Source: Trichuris trichiura | Lineage: Eukaryota; Nematoda; Enoplea; Trichinellida; Trichuridae | Reading direction: 5' to 3' | Length of the DNA stretch: 64,000 bases | Assembly (NCBI GenBank): GCA_037903355.1 | Contig: JBAJFE010000038.1 | Location: 1,302,001 to 1,366,000 of the forward strand | Shown: one piece after another, positions 12,441 to 22,500 of the stretch | How the letters are laid out: every line of letters starts with the position of its first letter | How positions within the stretch are numbered: position 1 is the first letter of the stretch | The notes under the pieces: generated by a model | What the model saw: only the letters and a program-made list of their open reading frames with translations | Databases searched by the model: none | What the model was told of the DNA's origin: nothing | Program-made: the position numbers and the translations under genes

Positions 12441-13237
12441 TTTACGCTCACAAATTAAAGAGGGAGGTTCTGTGCATTCCGCTAGCCCGATTAGATATTT
12501 GTGAACTCATACTGAATATGCTTGTTACCAAAATTGTTGTCACTAACAATCACCTGCTCTTTCGGGAGAGAACTGTCAGGCAGGATTTTATCAGTTATTG
12601 ATTACTTCTAGAAAACGGGTCAGGATTTAAAATACCTCAGCATGTGGTAGTTTAAAGGGAAAAATTGTTGCCTAGGTCCAAAGAATTCGAAGTGAATACC
12701 TTAAACTCTGGGTTCGGAAGTTTGAAGCAACGAGCTAAATAGGAAAACCTGATGCTCAAGTTCAAAAGATGCGGTTATGAGTTCAGGCTGTTTGCAACGC
12801 ATAATGCAAACAGCAACTATTTTCTACTTCAATATTAGCCCACTTACTGCTGCAGGAACAAAACAGGACTTAGTCGGTTCGCTTGATTCTGGGCGCTTCT
12901 CATGTCACTCTTGACAATGAAGGGGCGTTCTTTCTCTGAAGTGATAATACAAATAAGTTCTTAAGGAAGAGAAGACATTAACATCCGCAAATATGAATAG
13001 TACACATTTCGGTTACAATCAGGGCCTTCATGTTATGTACCTGCCAGAAATAAGCAAGATTCGATACTTCAGACGCCCAATTAAAATTTGGGAAACGAAC
13101 TCGAAAAAAAACTCATCTTAAATAACATGTAAACTGAACACAGCGCGTTCACTGACAAACAGCGCTTGCAACCAAAATTTGAGTGCGCATTAGAAATGCA
13201 GCGAACTCAGAAATATTGTCGGTTTCCCCACGAAATA
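12441..13237. other. No gene recognised
   Basis: Intergenic sequence between the mini-PLE foldback and the pogo-like element. No feature seen. Confidence 0.5.
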
Positions 13238-13500
13238 CAGTTGAACCTACGCAGGTTGACCATCCAAGAGACTGGATAAAACTGGTTAATATAGGGAGGT
13301 GGTCAGCAAAGGGAGGCTGTGGGTATGAGTTGCTCGGCTGAATAGATTAGTCCCTTTACGCGTTTCATTCTGTTGCACAGCATCTACTGGATGTCTATTA
13401 AACGGCGAGATTATAAAAATAACATTGTAAAATCTCATTTGGTCGCTTCTTTTTGTACGGATTTTTGTATCCCGTTGAAAGAACGTTTATTACTAAAATG

Positions 13501-13536
13501 TCCGGAGCTTTCGGATTATTCGAGACCCGTCATCAG
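13501..13536 (-). ncRNA. Hammerhead-ribozyme-like motif, PLE 5' end
   Basis: On the minus strand: CTGATGA, then GGGTC / GATTATTCG-type hairpin, then CCGAAAGCTCCGGA. The order CTGANGA - stem II - GAAA is the hammerhead catalytic core. It is the inverted partner of the copy at 16024. Helices I and III are not convincingly resolved. Confidence 0.5.
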
Positions 13537-13561
13537 CGGTCTTAAGTTGTAAATATGATTT

Positions 13562-15676
13562 TTGGCAGCGAATGCCATCTATCGTTTCCGAAACTTCTAC
13601 AGAAATCCTCCGCAAAGAACCAGTGGTTCAGACCTAAACACAAAGGTAATAAATCTCAGTTCCTTACCTCTAAACGAAAGTGAAAAAACTATCCTGAGAA
13701 AAGGACTGAACTTTGTACCAACTCCTAAACAGTCACCCTTTCTTGACATCATTGCCTCAGTTGAAGATAGCCTATCTTCAGTTGATCCACAGAAAGCCAC
13801 GCAGATCAAGCGGGATTTATCTACGTTAATCCTAGATCACCGCTTCAACATCACCCCAAACTTAAGCCGATATAAGGTCAACTGCTTAAATCGACTTAAA
13901 AGGCAGCCTGATAGAATTATAACTAAAGCAGATAAAGGAAATAGAATTGTCCTACTCGAAAGAACCACTTACAACGAAAAAATGATAACTATCTTGAACA
14001 CCGACAGTTATACACCTTTGCCCAATGACCCTACAGAATTGTCACGGAAGAATCTTCGTTCCCTTCTCATCACATACGGCACAGAAACCAAGGAACCAGA
14101 AATCATCAGGATAGCGAAACATCTTAGGTTCACATCAAATTACAGACCCCCTCAGCTCTATGGCCTGCCTAAAGTGCACAAACCGGAGGTCCCATTAAGA
14201 ACAATAGTTTCCACAATTAACAGCACCACAAGTGAGCTCAGCCGATTTTTGAAAAAGGTGATCAAACCACTAACTGGCAAAGAACCGTCCTTCGTCAAAA
14301 ATAGCAACACCTTCGTCAACGAAATACGAAAATATCATCTAGAACCGGACGAAATTTTAGTTAGCTACGGTGTAAAAGATCTATTCCCTAGCATTCCGAT
14401 CTCAAAAACTCTCGATACACTATACAATCTCCTCAATACAGACACAAATCTGTTCACCAGAACCAAGTTAAATCCCTTCCACATTGTCAAGTTGGTATCA
14501 TTCTGCATGCAAGAAAGCAATTACTTCATGTTTGATAATAAGTTCTACAAACAATCTAACGGTGTCCCTATGGGCAACCCACTATCTCCTATCCTGGCCG
14601 AAATATTCATGGAGAGTTTTAAAAGGCAAATGTTGAAAACGGTAGGTAAGCAAATAGCCCCACGACTATTCAAAAGATACGTAGATGACATCTTCGTAAT
14701 TATCAAAGATGGAAAGGAAGAACAGTTTCTAGAATTTCTTAACAGCGTATGCCCCAATCAAATCGTTTTTACAATGGAGAAAGAATCAAACCGAACCCTT
14801 CCCTTCCTTGACACACTGATTATTCGCACTAATCAAGGACTAAAAACCAGAGTTTACAGAAAACCCACGCACACAGATCAGTACCTCAATTTTTCATCAC
14901 ATCACCCACGATTAGTAATGCGTGATATCCTCTCCGGAATGATAGACAGAGCATTCAATTTATGCAGTCTCGAATATCTCCAGCCAGAAATTAACTACGC
15001 TAGAAAAATCTTCTACAAAAACGGTTATCCTAAATCCTTTATCAACCAAGTGTTCAACCACAAGCTTTGCACTCGTGAGTCTCCAAAGCAAAACACTCCG
15101 CACGACACTTGTCTGGTTATTCCTTGTGTGCCAGGTTTAGGTGAAAAGATTGTCCAATTAGGAAAAAGATTAGGCTTCAGAGTTTTTTTCAAGAGCTCAC
15201 CCAACCTCAGGGCAATTCTTCGCACAGGTAAAACTAAAATTCCCGCAAACAAAAAGACAGGAATAATATACGCGGTTGAATGCTCTTGCTCAGGGATTTA
15301 TATTGGTTAAACGGGAAACAGCCTAGAGCATAGATTTAACGAACACTTAAAAAAGCTCACAAGTTACAATAACGCGAAAGCCATACTCAAAAATGGTACC
15401 AATCTAACCACACGGCGAGGCAGACCAATCGTGGACCCAAAAATTACAATGGAAAAAGCCAAACAAGCCTCTGCTGTAGTGGAACATGCGACGCAATGCA
15501 CGCAACCACTCCACCCAAAAGTTTTATGTTACGAAAACAATTTACAGTTAAGAAGAATTAAAGAAGCACTATATATTAGACATAATACGACTTACAACCG
15601 CGATCAAGGAGTGGACATAAGTGGGATTTGGACAAATATTGTGACGCGGTATAATTGTTGCTCACTCAACAGATGA
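13562..15676 (+). pseudogene. PLE reverse transcriptase/GIY-YIG protein (inactivated)
   Basis: An open frame of 582 codons runs from 13562 to 15310; no ATG lies near its start, so the true initiation is unclear. Reverse-transcriptase landmarks in order: RPPQLYGLPKVHKP (about 195-208), SYGVKDLF (about 268-275; motif A), SNGVPMGNPLSPILAEIF (about 332-349; motif B), KRYVDDIFVI (about 371-380; catalytic YVDD) and RVYRKPTHTDQYL. The start of the GIY-YIG endonuclease is GIIYAVECSCSGIYIG. Odd points: motif A normally reads SYDVKDLF, as in the family-B copies here, so the metal-binding Asp is replaced by Gly at 14369-14371. A TAA at 15308-15310 cuts the frame inside GIY-YIG, though the homologous frame continues after it (NSLEHRFNEHL...) to 15676. 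Such proteins perform target-primed reverse transcription in the nucleus. Confidence 0.92.
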
Positions 15677-15960
15677 AATACAAAACCGGGAAAGAAGAAA
15701 AAACGAATAATTAGAACAAATAGAAATGGATAAGATTGCAATATATATGGAACAAAGAAAGAAAAAGAAAAATGAAAAAGAAGAAAGAAAGAAGAAAAAT
15801 GAATGCAATATGGAAAAACAGCGATTCAACAACAAAAAAGAATGCTCGAAACAACCAACGAAGACAAAATCTAGAAGCCATACGGAACAAGAAAAAGAAT
15901 TGCGCTGACAGACTCAAATGCAAGAACCTACCAACGGAAAACTTTAAAAATGCCCGCTTT
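15677..15960. other. PLE 3' untranslated region, purine-rich
   Basis: Between the PLE frame and the terminal inverted repeat is a strongly A/G-rich tract (mostly AAAGAAAGAAAAAG-like, about 15750-15850). The open frames here are low-complexity Lys/Glu strings and probably not genes. Confidence 0.7.
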
Positions 15961-16023
15961 AGAAATCCTCGGAAACGATAGATGGCATTCGCTGCCAAAA
16001 ATCATATTTACAACTTAAGACCG

Positions 16024-16060
16024 CTGATGACGGGTCTCGAATGACCCGAAAGCTCCGGAC
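16024..16060 (+). ncRNA. Hammerhead-ribozyme-like motif, PLE 3' end
   Basis: CTGATGA (16024-16030), hairpin GGGTC-TCGAAT-GACCC, then GAAAGCTCCGGAC. The core order matches a hammerhead. CTCCGGA/TCCGGA is self-complementary, which would allow pairing between two copies. The base pair next to GAAA in stem II is C/C rather than the usual G/C, which weakens the call. Confidence 0.5.
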
Positions 16061-16230
16061 ATTTTAGTAATAAAAGTTTTTTCAACGGGACATAAAACTT
16101 CGTACAAAAAGAAGCAACCAAATGAAATTATACGGTCCCGTACGAAGATACTATATCTTCAAAACATTGTAAATCATGCATAAGCTTTTTAAGGGCTACA
16201 ATTCTTGCTGAAAAAGGTGTCAATTCTGGT

Positions 16231-16817
16231 CTAGTGCTTGTTCTTACTACAAACATAAGCGGTAAGGGCAGCCTCAGCGATAGCTACCCCGCTCAGCATC
16301 TCTGAGCAGTTTTCAGGATTGAAAATGTCTTCTTCCTTGAAGCCGCTGGCGAAATAACAAAATTTCGCGATGAAGTCTTCCAAGACCTCGAAAAGAACTT
16401 CGTTAGCTTCGCCGCACAAAACATTCTGGGAGATTTTATGACAGAGCTTGAGTTTCTCGAGCCAACCGCTTGATGCTCGGAAACCTGTCAGCCTGAATTC
16501 CACGGCGAATCTTTTAGCAACTTCTTGGATCATTGGGCCAGAGATCCGTGCATTAGCTGCTCTCATTTGCATAAACCAACTTAATGCTGCTTCATTGACT
16601 TGTCGAAAGAAGTTCTCCTTTTGCGCCGCGTGTCTCCGCTTTTTTCATATCTTTCCAAGTATTCACGTTTACAGCACTGGATGTTGCTAACGGTAGTCCT
16701 ACTGACATGAAACTGTTCCGCTGTCTTCCTTTGACTGTTGGTTTCGAGAAAGCGGATAAGACGCACTTTCTCCTTCAGTGCCAACTCTCTCGATTCTTTC
16801 GTTCGGCCATAATGCAA
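16231..16817 (-). pseudogene. Pogo/Tigger-type transposase fragment
   Basis: From 16817 down, about 78 residues resemble a CENP-B/pogo N-terminal helix-turn-helix: EKVRLIRFLETNSQRKTAEQ, then FHVSRTTVSNI. A one-base frameshift near 16580 moves the homology to a second frame: AALSWFMQMRAANARISGPM and SSGWLEKLKLCHKIS (the CENP-B second HTH). It continues to KEEDIFNPENCSEM, where intact proteins have FNADETGLF, the first part of the DDE domain. The catalytic domain is missing. It lies inside the pogo-like copy A and is absent from copy B. Confidence 0.8.
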
Positions 16818-17403
16818 AGTGTAACCAGCTTAACAGCCATACTGCGGAAACAGGAATACCTTTACTCGTCAAGACACGTTAAGGTCACCTCCCGCACGGG
16901 TACAGCAAAGCGAATGAATATAACTGAGCTCGATGCGAACAAATAGAAGTACGCTCCATTCGTCATAATTCGCTCCATGAGAGAACGCTGCCGACGCCTA
17001 GGTGGGAGGTTACGTACTTGAGGAAACGCGCAAGCTGCGCCAGCAAGCACGCAAAAAGCACCGTCGAAAGTGACGCAACCGGTTCCGTTATCAGGAATCT
17101 CCAATGCACACTAATGAAAAACTTTGCTATGTTGAGTAATAGCACATTCAGGCACCGACGGTTCACAGCTCCTAGCGACTGACACAGAACAAACTGAAGT
17201 GGTCAAATTACAGAGACCAAACTAGCATTGTGCCCATATGCCACGTCACGGCTCAAGCGGTCAACTTCCCACTTACGGAGGTGGTCAACGTATGGAGGTT
17301 GTCCTTGTGCTTATTTACGTGCAGACCAACCAACTGGTCAAAATTCGGTCAACTTAGGGAGGTGGTCGACATAGAGAGGTGGTCAACTTCGGAGGTTCCA
17401 TTG

Positions 17404-17714
17404 TATTATAAATATTAGAAAGATGACGCAACAACATCTTAGCCAAGTTTGGTTTTCCGCCATCAATAGAACAGTTCTATTTATTAGCTCATGAACCACT
17501 TTTCTCTCCAGTTAAGATCCGTATGAAAACGGCCCGTGAGGCGTTAATAACGCCAGGGAAAGGTGCATGAACGACCAGATTCCTACTCATGATTCAGCAG
17601 ACCAAACGTTTTCTTTATCAAAACAAAAAAAATCGAGAAAACGTGCTGTTCATCAATCGGTTTTATCAAGTGCAGGCCCAATCAAACTCAAACTATTCAT
17701 AATAACTGGTGAGC
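17404..17714. other. No gene recognised
   Basis: Short spacer between the pogo-like element and the transthyretin-like pseudogene. Confidence 0.5.
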
Positions 17715-18560
17715 TACACGCAATTTCGATCCGAAATACGACTTCTAGATCGTTGGTTCTCAATGTCAGGGTCGCCAGGGCACCGCTGTGAACGTTTTCA
17801 AGCACTTGGGCCCCCAATTCCTATTGGCCAATTTCGAGAGCATTGATTGACTGGAAGGGAGGACGGGGGTAGCGGAACGTCATAGTGTAGGTGCTGCACA
17901 AAGTTAGGTGGGGAAAGCGTTTCCCGCACATTGTTTCGAACACTTACGTTCTCCCTACTGAGCTGACTACCCTCTCCCGAGTCCCTACAGCCAATCAGAA
18001 TCGCTGAGCGCAACGGCATGCAACCTTTTCTTATGCAGTAGGCGCAATACCTGACCCGAGGGTTATACCTTCCTATGCACTTCAAAGCGATGGCCCAGCT
18101 GGCGCATGTGCCCCCCCACAGCTCAAAAGTGCCTCCCTGGACTTCAAAAACGCCTCAAAGTGGACCACATGCCCTACCGTGAGAATCACTGTTCTAGACT
18201 GACAGTGCCCAAATTGAACGTCACTGTGATTTTGTCTCCAGGCTTGCTAATGTACTTATCCAGAATCGCTATGGACCACTTCCGCTGGCAGGGTTTCTGA
18301 AAAAGGAACTTCCGCAAGCAAACGGCAAACAAACAGTTTGCGTGTGTTACCCAGCCGTCATCGCAGTCGTGGTAAATTTTCAAAAGCGGTGGTCAATTCT
18401 TATAGTTTCACCTTCAGTCCTATCGATCAAAAATTCGCCGTTGGCAGACGTCGTCTTCTTGTCCATTACGTCGTATGGCAGAACATCTGAAAGCAACCTT
18501 AGTAGAGCCTTACCTTTTAAGAGCTCAAATGCCATTTTCGAAAGGGGTTTAAAGTCGTTA
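17715..18560 (-). pseudogene. Transthyretin-like pseudogene split by a hAT MITE
   Basis: The exon layout repeats that of the intact gene at 8843-9755. Exon 3 (18296 down to 18192) encodes KPCQRKWSIAILDKYISKPG and FNLGTVSLE. Exon 2 (18486-18351) encodes DVMDKKTTSANGEFLIDRTE and KIYHDCDDGW. An upstream piece (about 18560-18514) gives DFKPLSKMAFELLK. Exon 2 is 136 nt against 134 in the intact gene: two extra bases just before KIYHDC break the frame. The intron between the first two pieces is only 27 bp. The last residues are interrupted by a 441-bp MITE; the homologous frame resumes on its far side (17742 downward). No signal-peptide exon was found. Confidence 0.85.
17751..18191. mobile_element. 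hAT-type MITE
   Basis: A 441-bp element with short terminal inverted repeats: CGTTGGTTCTCA at the left; CAGTGATTCTCA when the right end is reverse-complemented. An 8-bp target duplication flanks it, TTCTAGAT (17743-17750) and TTCTAGAC (18192-18199). TIRs of the CAGTGRTTCTCA type with 8-bp duplications are typical of hAT. It has no transposase gene. It sits within the last exon of the transthyretin-like pseudogene. Confidence 0.85.
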
Positions 18561-19579
18561 AGTTAAATATTAAAATGACATTCTGCTACGTCGAAGTATC
18601 AATAAATACGAGCGTCACGATAAAAAGAGCGTCGTAGGATAAAGCAGATTAACGTCACTCCTATAGCACCAGTGCAAAATGAAAAACAAGTTAATGCTTG
18701 AGAAAAGAAAATTTAGTACCATAATATGTGCACCCAAACAAGATCACTGCCTAAGATGAAATTTAATGGACACAAAAATCTAAAATCAGCCGTTTCTATT
18801 TGACAAAAACGCACCTACCTTTGTCAACCAACCGTTTGTTTCCACACGGAAGGGTCCCCTTCACAACTACGCGCTACAGACTGCATTCGCTCATGCAGAC
18901 TAAGGACAGTCACAGAACGATAAACTAATGCAAGGCGATTATGCAGCACAGCGCCTGGTGTTAACAACGTCAACAGCACAAAATAGGCGCGCCTCATCGA
19001 TAACCCGCTTTCAAAATGTTATAGATGACTGAGCCAGTGCGAAATGAAACGCTACGAGCTGTCGTGAGTAAAAAAACACAACCTTTGCTAAAAACCAATA
19101 AAACCGGCGAAACTTATCTGCATTATTAATCAACTAACATTTCAAACGCCAGCGAACACATGAAGAAATTAAACTTTCCACTGGAGAAGTTTCCATAGCT
19201 TTGGTACAAATGCGTCACCATTACTGGACATTAGCTAATAGTGAACTTTGAAACAATCATCGCAGAAGAGTGCTCTGTGCAACCTTCAGGGCAATACGTG
19301 CGCGTGAATTTATTTTTATACTATTATTCACATGTTCAATGTTAAAGGTTGAGCAAAAAGGCCAGCTTTCCAGATCGTACATGTTACGGCCCGTAAATGG
19401 AAGCTGGCCCGTAAGGGAAGAACGTCCCTTACGCTAACGCTCCTGCTACTCCGTGCGCAGCTTAAGGGTGCAATAACAATGAACACAACCTAGCGCTCCT
19501 CACTGGATTGCGTGTGGATTTCGTGTAGCCTGAAAATGGTTAAAATGCAGTAGATTCTTGCAAAGCGGAACAGTAAACA
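18561..19579. other. No gene recognised
   Basis: About 1 kb between the pseudogene and the 3' end of the kinase gene. Small hairpins occur near 19360-19435 (CCAGCTTTCCA...TGGAAGCTGG and GTAAGGGA...TCCCTTAC). Confidence 0.5.
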
Positions 19580-22500
19580 TTACCTTAAGTGCTTCGGCAA
19601 ACGACGGAAGAATCGATGATTAAGTACCTCTCCCAGGCGAGTCCGAGCACTGGGGGGATACTGTAGCATGTCGCTGATTAAATTGAACAGCTCTGCCTGC
19701 ACCGGATCGCTTGTCTGGAAGCAACGCTACAACAAGGGGCTGACTTATTTTGTTTCGTACAAATACGCTAGTCTCCTTACGCTCAAAGGCTCCAAGGTCT
19801 CTCGGACGTAACGGCCTCTTGAAGAATGTTCATCCCAGCGAAGACGCCCGTATTCGAACATGTTCTTCCTGAAAATTGAAAGTACGTATTAAAAGTGCAA
19901 TTGCTTCTGGAATCTCACTTGGATTTCAAAGCCATGTGCTGCGGCAGCGTACCTAGCACACGTTGCATCATTGCCAAGTGCTCCAGATCTTCATGCACCT
20001 GTTTAAATGAAATGTACCATGGGCTAGGCTGGTCATCTGCTCAGAAACAAACTTGAAACATGGGAACTCCCTTCAGCAGCTCGTAAATGATGCATCCAAT
20101 GCTCCAGACGTCACACGGATACGACCACCCCAACTCTGAAACAATTTATTTGTGCAGCCCAGTCCACAACAAAGCATTTTTTAGAATGACCGTGCTCATA
20201 CCTAGGATAACTTCAGGAGCGCGGTAATGCCTTGTCGACACTATTGCCGTTTGGTCTTTGCGATTGAAGACGGTGGCACCGAAATCGATTAGACGAATAC
20301 TGGTATCACGCATAACACGATATTCCTTTTTCTGCAACAAAGGCTCCGTTACTTTTGGTGATAATTCTTTCTGCTACCCTTCACTGCACGAATTCGGACA
20401 TGTATGAATACGCTTAGCATGAGAGCCGTATCAACGGTGGTATCACCGCAACTTACCCTGTTAGTAGGCTCCAACCTGAAGTCGTAAGCATCAGTCACGA
20501 ATATCATGTTTTCTGGTTTCAGATCCGTATGTACCAAACCATGGTCATGCATAACTGTAAAGAACAGGACGTTTCGTCGCTAAGCAGCAAAAGATAACGC
20601 GATGCGCGAAGGTACTTACAGCTGACGGCGAAACACAATTGATAAGCAATGTGCCTCACTTGCTCCATTGGATATGGAACAAAGTTATTTGCCTTCATGA
20701 AGTCAAAGACGCTCATTCCGTATTTTGGAAATACCAAACACACGTGACCGTAATAGTCGAAATCGTTTAGAAGATTAACGAAGAGGCTAAAACGAAGACA
20801 GCCGAGTGAAGTCATAATTCAACAAAACGAACTTCTCATGTGTGTTTGACTGAATTATACAAAAAGCATGCCAAAGGAATGAAAATCGCCGCAAAAGTAT
20901 AGGCGACAGTAAGCCTATAGCGTTATGCGCAAATTCACCATGGCATTTAAGGAATTTGAACAGTGAGTGATGGAACATTGCTTCAACACGAGCTCTTAAA
21001 TCAAGGCAGGAGCTAATAAATGGACAAGCCAAATGATGTAGCAACCTGCAATGCTTCACTAGAATGCATCATATCAGAAAAACTGTGCAATTATTCACAA
21101 TTGTTTTCAACGAAACATTGACTGATAACGCATTTTCCAAAATGTTTGGCAGTGAACATTAGATGATTACGCAGCGGTGGTATTTCATCACTCAAGACCA
21201 CTGCAGGCATACATAAGTCATAAAACAAGTAACTGGCAAGAATGTTAGCAGAAATCAACGGCTTGAGCGTAATGTGCCACCACTGAGCAACTCAAAATTA
21301 CGCACTAGCGCTGGTTAATTAAAGCACTTAAGCGTTAATGACAGATCAATCAGGAAGTCTGTGTCAATTATTTTCTCTATCAGGTGCTTAGGAAAATGAA
21401 ACCTTCCGACTATAACACCGAAATTTTGCCACCGTATGCTCTTTTAATAGCATACAAACTACCATACATAACTACTACTAAAGACGCATTAATACTACAA
21501 TTATCGCTTGGTTTTTATAATCGAAACAAGATATACACTTTTAATGTATTAAAAGAACAAAAAATAGAGCTTTAGAAAATATTAAATTTGTCGCAATACA
21601 ACATGCTGATGTCGGATCCCGGTTCGGCGAAATGCGCCTATTTTTAGTCAGGCAAAATAGTACTACCGTCATTTCTGGCGTGGAATCTTACATGGCCACA
21701 AGAATACTTGTCAATACCTAAGCGCGCGCAAAATTTTAAATAGCACACAATTTACATTCATCCGTATTTTGCCGAAAAGGGAACCTTCACCATCAGAAAA
21801 CGTTCGCGCAGTATCGCGCAGACAGTAACTGAACTACACCAGCCGTTAACTCGCTGCTTGCTCTGGTAAAGCGAAAAACGGATAAAAGACAAACACAGAA
21901 ATGTGGCATTTTAAACGGCTTTAACAGCACTCAGATTCAAGTGCTTGAAAAACGCGCAATTAACAATAAATTTCGGCAGTGAATGCAACCTTTCAGTCGG
22001 CTTAGCAGATTATTAACAATTAAATTACTATGCCCGCATATTATGATTATTACAAACCGTTAGTCCCACATTTGCCAGCAGATATATGAGCAATAAACAT
22101 TCTAAAAGCGCTTCCGATGAGCAGAAGATATGCGAACAGTAAGGCAACGCACACGTGCGAACAAAATTTTTCAAAGAAAATTTTTCACAAGATATAACCG
22201 TAAACAGCCTGTCGCACATTTCAAGCAAGAAATTCGGCTATTCGGCATTAAGCAACAAAATAAGGTGAATGTATGATTATTTCATCTTCTAATACGGGAA
22301 AAGAAATTATTTATTTGAACAAGAAAAATCAATAGGAGTCTATTTTCCACGTTCAGATAATCGGTTTCCACTGATTATAGTCGGAAATCTTAAATAATGC
22401 TTCATTTTTAGTCATGCATTATTGGGTTTAGTTTACGCAAATTAAACAAAGGTCGCCGGATTAACCTTTAAAGCCTGCAAAAGCGTTAATCTCAAAAAGA

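Larger units (their letters stand above)
13432..16162 (+). mobile_element. Penelope-like element (family A), nearly full length
   Basis: This 2.7 kb retroelement lies between 11-bp target duplications AACATTGTAAA (13421-13431 and 16163-16173). Copy B of the host transposon keeps the empty site (AACATTGTAGAATCATG near 52208), which fixes the boundaries. The ends are about 175-bp inverted copies of each other (13436 inward and 16122 inward), and the 3' end adds a tail with CCCGTACGAAG and terminal TTCAA. One ORF encodes a PLE reverse transcriptase with a C-terminal GIY-YIG endonuclease. Each end carries a hammerhead-like motif. Two lesions (a motif A Asp replaced by Gly, and a stop within GIY-YIG) indicate it is dead. 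Confidence 0.92.
13238..17403. mobile_element. Pogo-like DNA transposon, copy A (hosts a nested PLE)
   Basis: Terminal inverted repeats start CAGTTGAACCT at 13238 and, reverse-complemented, CAATGGAACCTCC at 17403. Both ends are flanked by TA, the pogo/Tc1-mariner target duplication. Just inside are repeated GTTGACCACC-type subterminal motifs (GGAGGTGGTCAAC and similar). Copy B at 50974-52836 shares both ends. Removing the PLE at 13432-16162 leaves a roughly 1.4 kb element with a broken CENP-B/pogo-type transposase fragment on the minus strand. The element is therefore defective twice over: internally deleted and interrupted. Confidence 0.85.

Noticed and set aside
15711..15998. Minus-strand frame starting like the PLE frame (AANAIYRFR)
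   Set aside because: It only reflects the inverted terminal repeat of the PLE; the remainder is the complement of a purine-rich tract (Phe/Leu runs).
13238..17403. CRISPR-like or satellite array from the repeated GTTGACC motifs
   Set aside because: The motifs are irregular subterminal repeats of a pogo-like element and occur at both ends of both copies.
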